A stretch of DNA of 64,000 nucleotides from positions 1,302,001 through 1,366,000 of the forward strand of contig NC_054391.1 in the NCBI RefSeq assembly GCF_001625195.1, read 5' to 3'. The position numbers were made by a program, and so were the translations under genes. Below the pieces are notes generated by a model. It ran no database searches. It was not told the DNA's origin and was given only the letters and a program-made list of their open reading frames with translations. This document shows, piece after piece, positions 23,170 through 34,507 of this stretch. The stretch's first letter is position 1, and each line of letters opens with the position of its first letter. Origin of the DNA: Drechmeria coniospora. Its lineage: Eukaryota; Ascomycota; Sordariomycetes; Hypocreales; Ophiocordycipitaceae.

Positions 23170-25335
23170 GCGCCCACGACGCGCCCAGGGGCCTTCGTGC
23201 GCGCCGGCGGATTTATCGGTGCTGCCGAGAAACGCCGGGTGCCAGAAATGGCCACCGCCTTGGGCGCATCCGCCAAGGTTCGAAACTGTGCAACGTCATG
23301 CTCGATTGCACCGCATTCGATGGCGAGTTTGATTTCACGAAACGACTTTACGACGATCGAGTTACTTCATGGCGTTTGGTAGGGAAAACACACAAAGCAT
23401 CGCGTGCGCAGTGTGTCCGTCGCAACATACCCCGTCCCGCGGGGCAGCGGAGCGGATGGATGGACGGATGGTGGCGCTGGTAATCTTCGTTGGGGCCTGG
23501 GATGGGCTCGGGGGTGCACTGTCTGTTGGATGGACTGAGGTGAGACCGGACGGCGTGTTCCGGGGAGGACGATGGGCATACATGCACCGCACCTCTGGTC
23601 ACCGATTGATCCATTTGGACCCGTCGCGGTTGGCCGTGGATGGCCCAGCCCGGCTGATGCTCCGCCGCAGCAGGGCGCACGGTACGACGTGCGAGTCCAT
23701 GCCGGGAAGCAACGCCATGGCCGGCACAAGCACGAGTCCAAGCACGGACCGGTCGAGCATCAGGCGCCGCATCAGTCTGCGTGGGGACAATGGCCGTGAC
23801 GATGCAGTTATTATCAGGGTGGAGATGGCCAAATTCTCTCGATGGCGGATAATATTTTACGCGCCTTGATCCGGTCGACGACAGCATGATCAGCTCAGCA
23901 TTCTGCCGGCTCACCTGGCGCAATGTTAAGCCGGGCTGACTGTCCACAGACTGCAGCCGCTTGTCAGAGGATGCTTCCCCGAGTTTGTCGAGGACTCGGG
24001 GAAGGGGACGCGGCGGTCAGGCTTACATGGGGCGTACTACATGTGCGTCAAATCAAAGACGGCAACCGCCACGTTCAGCTTGACGAAGTCGGCGGCAGTT
24101 GTGCATAGGGCAAAGGAGGACGGATGGGTGCTTGGGTGCTTGGGTGGTAGCGTCGCGATCCGCCATCCATGTAGGTTTCCCGCCGATCATATATGACGGT
24201 GGCGGAGCAGGCTGCGTTTATCCGAAGCCGGATGTTGGCCGCAGCCGTGTCGTGGACGCGGTGCATTAGTACTCATATGAGTGGCACTTAATTCTCGTTC
24301 CTACTTACAGTTGCCAAGTATTACATGTGCCTTGCTTGTATTGGTGCGCGTATCTGGTACATCATGCAGCAGGTATTATCTCACGAAAACAAGGGACCCG
24401 TACGACCGGGTACAGGCTACGGACCACTCGCGCAGAAGACACCCGTTGATTTCTCACAATCGACGCTTCGGCTTGATTCTGTTCTGTTCATGCGAGGAAA
24501 CCTTGTGGGCGAAAGCCGTTGTCGTCCTGGGAAAGGGGTATGGCAGCGATGGACGACTGCCCCCCTAGAATACAAGTACGATACGATGGGAACGGTAGCA
24601 TCCAATCTTTGTCGTCACGACACCGGCTCAGCATTGCTCAATGTTGCAAGGATCCAGGCCTTGAAACGACAAATATGGATGAGTATCGCAATATTACAGA
24701 GTATATGTTGGCAGATCGAAGATGGGTAGGTGGTGGGTTGTGGTGGGTTGTGGTGGGGTTCTTATCGATACCAAGCCGCTCTAGGTATAGGGTAGGTGCA
24801 GGGTAGGTGCAGGGTAGGTCGGGACGGCGTGGGGGTTCGACGAACGGAAACTACGCAAGTACTGTAAGTACTGTAAGTACTCCGGACGGATAGTCTGTGA
24901 TACTTGTACTTAGCTGTGCTTACGGAGTACTCCGTACTCCGTACTCCGTACTTGTACCTTCATCACTCCGATGTGGCTGAGCCACGATAGTCTTCTAGAA
25001 AGGAGCGTGGGGAGCTGTGGCGGTGCACCGTTTCAATATCCCACCGAGGCGGGGAGGAAATATTGAAAAGTTGCAGCCAATACAAGACAACGACGGCACA
25101 AAGACGAGTACGCATTCGCAGCGCACGCAAGCGTTGACTTCAAGAGTATCCTGACTGGGCCGCCTCTGGTCTGGTGCCGATTTCCGAGGAAGATACCGGC
25201 CAGCATCATATTTGTGCCGGGTTTGCTCCCATTTCGATCGAGCAATCCTCGGGCCAAACATCACCCTGCTGCTCGCAGAAAGGTGCTAGGCGACGACTCA
25301 GCCATCGTAGCCCTGGAGGAGCGACGGTCGCCTTC
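23170..25335. other. Intergenic between zinc-finger gene and YVH1
   Basis: No gene recognised. It presumably holds the 3' UTR of the zinc-finger gene and the promoter of YVH1. GTAC words appear around 24240-24420 and 24840-24960 (CGGAGTACTCCGTACTCCGT), short GGTAGGTGCAG direct repeats at 24785-24820, and an inverted repeat TTTCAATAT / ATATTGAAA at 25031-25039 and 25060-25068. Confidence 0.5.
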
Positions 25336-26618
25336 ATGGCGCTGAGCCGGGTCGAAGGCCTCGATGGGCTCTACCTCGGCGGGTGAGTACACCGTCGCTA
25401 CACCTCGCCGACCTCGCTTGGTTCTTCGACGACGTTGGGCTGACCGTGCCCCCTCCGCACGCTTGCAGCCTGTGGGCTCTGCGTCGGTCAGACTCCCTTG
25501 CCGAGAGAGGCATAACCCATGTCCTATCCATGGTGGGATTCGACTCGTCCAGTGTCAAAAACTTCAAAGATGAGCCTTGGGCGGAGTACGGACGCGGGTT
25601 TCGCCATCTCGTGGTGGACATCGATGACGTCGACGAGACCAACTTGCTGATCGAGCTGCCACGCGCGGTGAGCTTCATCGACGAGGGACTCAACCGATGC
25701 TGTCAGAAAGACCCAGGACGCCAACAGGGAGGTGGAGCCGTCTTCGTTCACTGCGTCGCCGGCAAGTCCCGTTCCGTATCGGCGACGATAGCCTACCTGC
25801 TCTGGAAATGCCCCGACCGCTTCGATCCCGCCGGGAAGCGGCCGCGCAGCGAAACGGGCAAGGAGGCGGTTGATGCGGCCCTGCGTCTCATCCGACGCAC
25901 GCGGCCCATGGCCGAGCCCAACGACGGCTTCATGGAACAGCTCGCCCTCTGGTGGGCGATGGGCTGCCCGGACGACGTCGAGTCGCATCCCACGTACCAA
26001 CGCTGGGTGTATAGGCGGGAGGTGGAGGAGAGCGTCGCCGTCGGACAGGCCCCGAGCCGGTTGCGATTCGCCGACGAGGAAAAGGGAAATGGGAAGCAGG
26101 AGGGGCGCGACGACGACGTGGACGTAGCCGGCACCGCTGCCGCCATCAACCTGCGCTGCAAGAAGTGCCGGCGGACGCTCGCTACGTCGCGGTACATCCA
26201 GGCACACAACCCGGCACCACGACCGCATTCACTGCCGCAGACATCCTGTCCCCACCACTTCGTCGAACCTCTGAGCTGGATGCGCGCCGAGCTCGAGAAG
26301 GGCCAGCTCAGTGGTCGGCTCTTGTGCCCCAATGAGCGTTGCGGCGCCGGCGTGGGGCGGTACGACTGGAAAGGGATCCGGTGCGCGTGCGGGGCCTGGG
26401 TGACACCAGCTCTGTCGCTGCAGAGGGCGCGGGTGGACGAGGAGGTGAAGAGGGCGCCGGCAGCGATGAGGAACGCTGGCGAGACCGAGGCACAAGCGGA
26501 GGCGGCAAGGAGGCTTGCCATGGGCATTCGCATGCCTCCTGGGACCGGGACCGGGGCTGGACCTGGACCTGGACCTGGACCCGGACCAGGGAGTGGGACA
26601 CGAGGAGGGAATCTCTAG
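25336..26618 (+). CDS. YVH1: YVH1-type dual-specificity phosphatase with C-terminal zinc domain
   Basis: Two exons, 25336-25382 and 25469-26618, encode 398 residues. The intron is GTGAGT...GGGCTGAC...TTGCAG and splits a Gly codon, joining YLGG to LWALRR as in the family. The phosphatase domain (about 1-185) has the signature HCVAGKSRS, with catalytic Cys111 and Arg117, and an upstream acidic loop DIDDVDETN around 66-74 that should supply the general acid. The C-terminal domain carries CKKC (246-249), a CPHH...W segment and C-x4-C...C-x-C ending CACGAWVTPA (about 302-328), the Yvh1/DUSP12 zinc-binding arrangement. In yeast, Yvh1 releases Mrt4 from pre-60S ribosomes through the zinc domain, largely independently of phosphatase activity, so a role in late ribosome assembly is inferred. 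The last 20 or so residues are a Gly-Pro repeat, unlike the short yeast tail. Confidence 0.93.
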
Positions 26619-29600
26619 AGTCCCTTCGGATTCCGCTCGTCAAGTCGGGCACGGTCACCTCTCTGCCCTCTTCTCGCCCCCATTTTGCCTTCCAGAATCG
26701 ATTAGCCTTGGCAGAGGTGATTTGTGGGTGGGGAGAGGCAGGTGATGATCCGATGGTCAAGCTATTTGGACTTCACCACCCAGCCGATGAAGGGTCGAAC
26801 AGCGGATAGGCACTTCGACGGGATGAGACAGCAATCCGGGTCTACGCCACGCCTGTGGTGGAACGCTGCCGTGGGACATCCCGACTTCACGCACAACCTC
26901 GCACAGATGGCAGAGTCAAGCTCGTACTCCTGAAACTACCTGACGTGGCATCGTCGAAACTGCTAGGAGACGCCGGGCATTTTGTAACGGGGCGTCGTTG
27001 GAACGACCAACAGCGACAGGTCCTACTTCGACTCCTTCAACATTTCGCAGGCAGGCACTCGATTGGGGGGGGGGGGGGGGGGGGGGGGCATCTGCCTGAC
27101 GGGGTAGAGGGCGTTGTATTGCGACAGAAGCTTGCACTGGGACGGACTTTTATTACTGTCAGCCAGCGGGACAACGAGGGAGACAGTCAGGGTGCTGCCG
27201 TCTGCTCCATGGTCAGCGGCGTCGCCCCGATCGGGCTGGGGCATGTACATCTAAAATCAAAGCAACAGGTACATGAATGAAACTACCACTGCCACTGATC
27301 TCTTGCGCTGTTCTTCCGTGCTACAGTCTACAGTGGCCACCAAGAGCGATAAGAAGTCTGCGATGACCGCTCTCGTATTCGTCGCGCTTGGTGGGTCGTC
27401 ATGATCGGGAGTTCCGGGGCACCGGAACCCGAGGCCGGCGCGGCGCTCCGGTATGCACCCCTCACCTCATTCCCAGGCCGGGGAGAGTGGCATCGGCGCC
27501 GGTTTCGCGCTTCTCAAGGCCGATATTTGCACTTTCTCGCCCGCGTCATCATCTAATCGTCCTTCCATCACCCTCTAATCCCGCTCTTTGGCGTGAGTAT
27601 CGCATCATTCGGCGTCCAAAGCGTGCATGGTCCGTAGCCTCAATCCATTCTTCGTCCCTACCGCAGGAGGGTGGGCAAAGTGATGGGACCAAGATTCGTC
27701 ATCGCTCGTGATGCTGAGTACCTCAGCAGCAGCAGCAGCAAGGAAGCTGCTTGTATGCGTCCGCGAGCCCTAGTTAGTGGCAACGGACGCTTGTCGAGTG
27801 GATGAGGCGGATAGGTGCGACGGCTGGCAGGAATATTGGTATGGGGATATGGGGTTCGAATGGACGCTCCGAGACAAAACACGACCTTCATGAACCTTTC
27901 GCCATCCTGCATTCTGATCTGACAGAGACATTTTTTCTGATCAAGGTCGGAAAGGAAGCTGTCAAGGTCCGCCAGCTTCACTCTTGTATGCGATGCACTC
28001 TTCTCGTGTTTGGTGGAGGCGTAAGATTGGGCGTCAAGATGCCGTCTTACACTCTTCTCACGGTGCGAAACAAGATGGCGAAAAAATCGGTAAAGGGAGT
28101 CGACCTGATAGGGGAACGGTGCACATCAGCCGCCTTCCTGGCCTTTGCATACGCACGCCCACATCGATACACTCCCCCCTCCGGACGGGCAAGCGATTCA
28201 TGCATCTTCATCTATTTACGACCACAGCTATACTTCCTCCAGGGGATACATCTGCAACCAGAGAGTGCATCAAGGGCAAGAAAATCGCGCTAGAGGATAC
28301 CTTGCCTCATCGCACGACCAAACCGGTTTCCTCCCTCGCTGATCCATGTCCATTTCGTTTCCAAGTATTCCGTATTCACTATGAACGTGACATTCGTCAA
28401 CCCCAGATCGGCCGAAAGGCCACGATCAACACTGGCTCGGAACCCCCCCCCCTCTCCTCTCCCCGCTGTCGATAGACCGCTTTGCGACGCTTGGCAGTCA
28501 TCTATCTTGAAGTCTTCCAACTCTACCCCCTTGCTTACATCTCTGCGCTGACCCCCCCGGTCATCCACGCGTGACGAGTGGCTTTTAAATCTCACCACAT
28601 GCACGCAAGGACCAACGTGATACCCTCCTTGTTTCTTGTCTTTTCCTTGCTTCTCATAGCTGTTGAAAAAGCCACCGTCTGATGGCGATATTCCTTCTTC
28701 TTGATTCCAGTTTATAGATTGACTGCCGTCGTCCTGTGACTATGTGGTACCACCGGTTGGTCTCGAGGCAACCATGGGGTTCCAACAGAGGGGTCCGACC
28801 ATGTTCGGATTCAGGTGCTGACGGCGGCAGGTAGGAGAAGGGTGATGTAAATATAGACTTGGTCGTCGGCTACAAGTGAGCTCGACGTAGCGTCCACACA
28901 CAAATGAAGGCCTCTTCAGCACGACGCCCAAGCTAGAGAGCTCGTAGTGGTCCAGTGCCGTGCCTTCAGCCACTTATCGATTGGCACCAAGGTCGGCGGG
29001 TATCTCAGCGTGTTCAACGTTCATCCTCATGCTCGTATATCCCGTCGTTCGATGATGATCCTGGCGCCTAGCCGGAGGGGAACGGCCGCGTCCTCCTTCC
29101 CTGCTTTGCAACCTGATCAAGGTGAACGACACACCCAGTAAGCTGCGACAAGCGCAACCAGCGCAACGTACGACACATGACACAGGAAAACGATGGGACC
29201 TTTCGGTTTGTGAGAGAGGCATTGGACAGGACTTCTCGCAAAGCAAGCAGCGGTGCCACGGATTGGTGATCTCGTCCGAGTCAGTGGACACAACGAATAC
29301 CCGACGCCATGTTGGAGCCAAATCTGCCAGCTCGGTATCCTCGTTGAGGTAGGTGACATGCAAGCGTCGGTCATCTTTTCAGCATGTGCACTGTGTCAGA
29401 TGCGCCGGGGGGGGGGGGGGGGTGAGGGCGGGGGTTAGCAAGATACTGCAGCCACTCCGCATCGAAACGGGACTGCGTAGGTTCTTGCACCACCAGCCGT
29501 ACAATCATGGGCAGATTTGCCTGCCATAATCAAAGTCAAGTGGGAGGCGTTCGTCGCCCGTCGACTGTGTGAGGGTGAGACAAGAAGTTGAGACGACACG

Positions 29601-30512
29601 TTGAGAGACGGCATCCGTCTGAACGGCAGCATGGCAGGCTTGCGGCCCAGAGAGCTTCAATGATGGCACGTCGGTGCGTACTGACGTTCACTCTGGATCC
29701 GATACGCAAGCAGCCCGTCTGACGGGCGAATACCAGATATGTTGTCATTGTCTCGTCATTGTTGGCAAATCGTGGCACTGGCAGCACCGTCGCCTCGCCG
29801 AGTGGTGATGGCGATGTAAGCGCTAGCTCTCGCGGGAGATCCTTGGCCCATATGCAGGTTTTTATCCAGCGCCGTACTGCACTTTTGGACGAAATAATGT
29901 TGCGTATATCAGAACAGGGAATCGGCGGGAATTATTTCCATCAATGGGGGATTCCCCGGTTGGACGAAATGATTGCAATGAAGTCGTATGTTATGATGCA
30001 ATGAGCGCGCGCCATCACTACTACTAGGAGCTGTAGACAGGCGGAAGCCTCCTTGGAGGACGATGTGGGCGCAATATGTGGCCAAGTCTCGTCTCATGTA
30101 CGCAGCATCGAATGGTCTCCTAGGTTACGGCGATGCATGGATAAGGGGTGATTTCATGCGCACAGTCGAAAGTCTTGTTGGATTGGCTGTGATTCATTAG
30201 CAATGCAATGCGGTGCATGGTGAAAGCTCCAACCTCGTCGTCTCCATCGCTGCTATCTCGGAGCAATCAAAAGCAACAGCCCAATTCTGCCAGACAGCCA
30301 TTGATCGACCGTGGGACGCACACTCGAGTCAAACGAATGGCAACGTGCATGGAACGATCGGTGAAGCCCGGTGCCCGTCTCTCCATTGGGCCTTAGAGTC
30401 GCCCTCTCTTGTTGCCATGGAAGTTGAAGGCGTAGCGTGATGAGCTGGCGCATGTTCACTCTAACCGCTGCCGGGAGCTGTTACGTTTTCAAATTCTTCC
30501 GCGATGTTCTGG
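26619..30512. other. Intergenic, no gene recognised
   Basis: A 3.9-kb stretch with no identifiable exon. It contains a G24 homopolymer at 27065-27088, a G16-type run at 29407-29422, a (CAG)n-like run near 27727-27740 and a C10-type run near 28443. Open frames are under 170 codons without motifs. The DNA is less GC-rich than the flanking genes and is not GTAC-rich, so a lineage-specific or non-coding transcript is possible but unsupported. Confidence 0.5.
27065..27088 (+). repeat. G24 homopolymer
   Basis: An uninterrupted run of about 24 G residues between CGATT and CATCTGCC. Its length in the real genome may vary, since long homopolymers are prone to slippage and sequencing error. Confidence 0.9.
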
Positions 30513-31284
30513 TCATTTCTTGCCAGGTACGTTGGTCGGAACAGATGGAAAGTAGTCGGGCTGTGAGGCCCGCTCGCGATCTCTCTTTGCCTTCTCGGCC
30601 TGGCGCTTTCGTTGAAGCCGTTGCTGGTAAAATGCGCTAAGGAGAAGTTAGCGAGCATGAAGTGAGATCCGTGCCAAAGCCAGACCTCCTAAGCTCAAAG
30701 ATTCTCGGTTCCTCTTCTTGAGCTTCTGTCTTGTCGTCCACTTTCTGCCATTCGGAGTTAGCACCGCCAAATCACGCCATGACCGTGGCAAACTCACTTC
30801 GCTGTCGCTTTTATCGTCATCCTTATTGTCCTTGTTTTTGCCCTTGTCCTTGTCCTTGTCCTTGTCCTTGTCCTTGTCTTTGTCATTGCCTTTGCCTTTG
30901 TCTTCATCCTTTGCCTTCCTTTTTTCCTTTGCTTCTTCTTTGGCTTCCTTCTTCCTCCGCTGCTTCTCCTCGTACTCCTTCTTCACTTCCTCTATCTCCG
31001 CTGCCAATTCCTTCTCCTTCTTGGCTTTGGCCGCTTCCTCATCAATCTTGGGAGAACAAAAGTTCCGGTCCTTGAGATGAACGGGGCATACGTAAAAGAA
31101 ATCCTACAAAGGTCAGACCACTAGAGCACGGGACGATGATGGCATTCATGATCGAACCAGTGCTCACCTTCTTGTCTGCCGTAATCAGAACCGACGTGCT
31201 CGACTTGTAGCATATGTCGCAGGCCTTGGCCGATGACTCTGCGACCTTTCGATGTGTGTATAGGTTGGGAAACGGACTTGACAT
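30513..31284 (-). CDS. VFA1: Vps4-associated protein 1 homologue (Vfa1 family)
   Basis: Exons 31284-31168, 31103-30798, 30744-30686 and 30636-30513 give 201 residues. Introns of 64, 53 and 49 bp all have GT...AG ends and matching phases. The N terminus shows the family pattern NLYTHRKV, then CDIC (Cys22, Cys25) and CPVH (Cys45, His48), a likely zinc site. A charged coiled-coil/KDKDK-repeat region follows, then the conserved tail FYQQRLQRKRQAEKAKRDRE and YFPSVP. Yeast Vfa1 binds the MIT domain of Vps4 and modulates this ESCRT ATPase, so an endosomal role is inferred. An upstream 9-codon exon at 31388-31362, joined by a 53-bp GTGAGT...GCAG intron, would extend the protein in frame to 218 residues. 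I prefer the ATG at 31284 because family members begin close to the NxYxxRKV motif. It is divergent with RTT106. Confidence 0.85.
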
Positions 31285-31761
31285 TATTTCAAACACCTCC
31301 AGCGAATCCTGCAAAGCATTCAATGCGTGACAAGAAAGATGCGAGAGGGAGATGCACTCACGTCGACGTCGAGGTCATTCCCCTCCATGGATCATGATGA
31401 CTAATCACCGCAAACAGTTGACCGACTCTGAGCTGCCTAAACACTTGAGTACTTACAGTACATGTGCAGAACTTACGTATTGCAGTTGTGCTCCGTACAA
31501 TGAAAAGTACTTCCATGTACACTTCCGTACTCCGTGCTAATAATTACAGTAAAATGCATGTACTTACGGAGTATTAATACCAGGTGTGCTGAAAATGAAC
31601 CTTTACGGCTATTATTGGTGACTGCCTATTCCTGGTCTGCAAGCACGGAGTCAATCTGAACCTTTCGGCCACATCCTAACGATACCGACAATCAATCTCA
31701 ACCCATCGTCACCCGGTAGACCGCTCGTTCTCCCGTCGAATCTCTGCGGCCCTTTGCCACA
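31285..31761. promoter_or_regulatory. Divergent promoter between VFA1 and RTT106
   Basis: The two inferred start codons face away from each other across this interval of under 500 bp. Its central part (31440-31590) is AT-richer and full of GTAC words (CTTACAGTACATGTGC, CCGTACTCCGTGC, GTACTTACGGAGTA). It may also contain a short first exon and intron of VFA1 (31388-31309). No classical TATA box was identified. Confidence 0.55.
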
Positions 31762-33454
31762 ATGGCTGCCACATTGGACTCTCGGCGGCTGGGGGGCATC
31801 TTCCAATCGCGGCCTGACATCCTCGCCGGTATCAAACACGCAGCTGGTAAGCGCAGCGCAAGCAACCAACCAGGGAAGCGACTGCCAGCTCCTCTGCTCA
31901 CATTTGTTCGCAGATTCTCCTGACCGGATAGCCCTCTTCAACGAGATTGCAAAACATGTGTCCGACCAGCTGCAGGCCAGCGACGAGCCAGCGCAGAAGA
32001 GGCGAAAGATTAGCCCCGGCCAAGCAGTTGGTCAAGCCGATGGAGCCAATGGATCGCTGGCTCAGCAGGGACTTGGAAATGCCTCCGAGGAGGCTGTCCT
32101 TCTTGAGATGAAGGAAATATCCGTGTCCGCACCCCAGCGGAAGAAATTGGAGCTCTGTCTCACCCACAACTTTCTCTACGCCCGAGCCCCGGGAACGACA
32201 GCGCCGATACCTGCAATGACTTTTGCGTGGCGAGACATTGGCAAGTCCCTCTGGAAGCTCGCGTCGCCTCGCAGTCTTCGTTTCGGATTCGACTAACAGG
32301 CTGCAGAGTATGCATTTTACCTACCAGTCCCGGACAAGGCACAGGTCCAACACAACTACCTCCTTTTCCCTCGCGGCACGTGCCTCGCTTCCAAAAGCAA
32401 CCCGTCCGCTGCGGAGCCGCTCGTCTTCACCGTTCCCTTGACCGCCCCGAAGGAGGGCACCATCGGTGGCAGCGATGCCGGGAAAGCAGCTTCCGTCTCG
32501 GACACGTACAAGTCCCTCTTCCACTGGGCCTTCGAAATGCGACTCAAGGCGGCTGGCCACGCCGTCCAAATCGTCTCCGCCAACCCCAACAAGTTCTGCA
32601 GCGTAATCAGGCAAGCGCACCGGCCGAACGAAAAAGCCGTCCACGTGGCCGGTTTCCGGGGCTCCAAGGACGGCTATCTGTTTTTTCTCGAGAACGGGAT
32701 TCTGTGGGGATTCAAGAAGCCCTTGATTTTCATTCCCCTCGACCGGATCGCCGCCACCAGCTATACAAACATCCTGCAGATTACTTTCAACGTTATTGTC
32801 GAGGTCTTCGCCGGCGAAGGCGAGGCCACCGAGGAGTTTGAGTTTGCCATGATCGATCAACAAGACTACAACGGCATCGACGACTACATAAAGCAGAACC
32901 ATCTACAAGACCGGAGCATGGCAGAACAAAGGAAGGGCAAGCTTCAGCTGGCCGAGAACCGGGCAGCGAAGCGGAACGGCGAGGAGGGCCCGGATGGCAA
33001 CGCCGCCAGCGACGGTATGACAGAGCTTCAGCGTGCCGAAGCCGAGGTCGAGCAAGAGCTGCAGGATGATGAGGACGAGGATGAGGAAGACTACGACCCG
33101 GGCAGCGATGGTGATAGCGAAGGTTCTGGCAGCAGCGACGATGACGATGACGACGATGACGATGGCGAGGCTGACGACGATGGCGAGGCTGACGACGATG
33201 ACGACGATGAGGCGGGGGATGAAGAGGGTGACGGCGGTGTCGAGGACGGAGAAGACGAGGAGGAGGAGGAGGAGGAGGGGAAAGAGAAGCCAGCAAAGCC
33301 CGGTCAACCCCTGAAACCGGTCAAGCCTAGCCAGGTGGCTGCTTCTCCGCCGGTGTCTCGGGTGCCTGTGCGACAAGGCTGGGCTGCTGCAGGCAACTCA
33401 CGACGTGCTGCCGACGACTTGGACATGGAGGAAGCATTCGATGTGGTGGGGTGA
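31762..33454 (+). CDS. RTT106: Histone chaperone Rtt106
   Basis: Exons 31762-31846, 31914-32240 and 32307-33454 encode 519 residues. Rtt106 binds H3-H4, including H3K56-acetylated forms in yeast, and delivers it during replication-coupled nucleosome assembly and heterochromatin silencing. The first exon gives a short N-terminal segment continuing into [16 protein letters not shown]. The tandem PH-type core runs from about [11 protein letters not shown] (residue 110) through [37 protein letters not shown] and [18 protein letters not shown], ending near 330. A long Asp/Glu-rich tail follows (about 380-460), longer than in yeast and encoded largely by GAC/GAT/GAG runs. Intron 2 begins GCAAGT rather than GT. 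It is the only donor that joins phase and sequence correctly to the exon starting AGTATGCATTT, completing Glu138. The start context is purine at -3, G at +4. Confidence 0.93.
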
Positions 33455-34173
33455 ATGGTGTTCGTGTCTACTGCATGACACGAGGGCCAGCATTCATTAG
33501 TTTCCAGCAGAGATCCCATGTCCATATATGATGTAATGATACAAAAAATTACTCAATATTGTAGGCGTTTACGGAGTATTGCAAGTTGAAATAGACAACG
33601 ATGGACCACATCCAAAAATTGGATCCTGGGCTTGCACGTGAAGTTCGTCAATCCCATTGCCACCTACAAGCCATGTACGAGCCAGGCATGGAGCCATTCG
33701 CATTTCCCACCTGGTTGGTCGGAGGCAGGTCAGTCACCACCGCAAGGCGCATACTGTATTCTGTCGGCCAAGTCATTCTGCAACAACCATGCAATTTATC
33801 TTGCTTCTGACCCTCGTGGCTGCTCGCTATATCGATAAATAGGTCTAGGCTGGAATTCTCCAAGTTCGTACCTTGTCCATAATAATGAATTTTACTCGGC
33901 TTGGTTCACCAGATGCCGGCTCACACATCGCTGACCAAGCCAACACGTGACCTTTCGAAGCCGCCATTCCACGGCACGTGACACCATGGATTCAATTCAG
34001 GAAGCTTCACGACCAGCATCCGAAAGTACAAAGGTAGGCAGGCCTATCGTCAAGTACTGTAGGCCCGACAGCCCGCCATCTGAAATTGACTCTCCTCCCT
34101 TCCCTCTTCGGGCGCCTCTATCTTTCTATTTCTCTTCCCTCTCTGCCTCTGTTCTCACGCGCGCTCGGCCATC
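33455..34173. other. Intergenic between RTT106 and MRP10
   Basis: It holds the RTT106 3' region and the MRP10 promoter. The last 100 bp before the MRP10 start are C/T-rich (TCTCCTCCCTTCCCTC, TTTCTCTTCCCTCTC). No additional gene was seen. Confidence 0.6.
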
Positions 34174-34507
34174 ATGTCCGGAGGGCACAAGCCCATTCGG
34201 CTTCCGCCCCTCAAGACTCTTCGCGTCCACAACCCCAAGCGGCAACCCGAGAATCCTTGCATCGTGATCATGTCAAGTGTCCTAGGTTCGTCGGTCTCCC
34301 TTACACAAGACAAGGCTCAATCTGTTGACGAGAATGGCAGCATGCTGGGCATCCGCAGGCTACAACGCCGCTGGATGCGCCGCCATCGAGACGCAGCTAC
34401 GACGTTGCATGGACGGCCCCCCACCTCCGCCCGCCGCTGCCAACACGATCAATTACCATCTTTCTCGCATGCAAAAGTACGTCACCAGTACGCCGAAGCG
34501 AAAGTAG
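34174..34507 (+). CDS. MRP10: Mitochondrial small-subunit ribosomal protein Mrp10 (twin CX9C)
   Basis: Exons 34174-34285 and 34341-34507 encode 92 residues. The 55-bp intron is GTTCGT...TGTTGAC...GGCAG and splits an Ala codon. The protein is a CHCH-type component of the mitochondrial 37S subunit, imported through the Mia40 pathway in yeast. Cys29/Cys39 and Cys50/Cys60 form two CX9C motifs spaced by ten residues, expected to make two disulfides in a helical hairpin. Family landmarks are LPPLKTLRV near the N terminus, VMSSVLACWASAGYN-like sequence across the splice junction, GPPPPP, and NTINYHLSRM followed by a basic tail. The length matches fungal orthologues (about 90-100). It is tandem with RTT106 and convergent with CDC24. 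Confidence 0.94.

Noticed and set aside
23270..23300. GGTTCGAAAC word resembling a tRNA B box
   Set aside because: No matching A box, anticodon arm or acceptor stem could be placed around it.
33033..33376. Frames antisense or shifted within the acidic tail of RTT106
   Set aside because: They are shadows of GAC/GAT/GAG repeats in the real coding frame.
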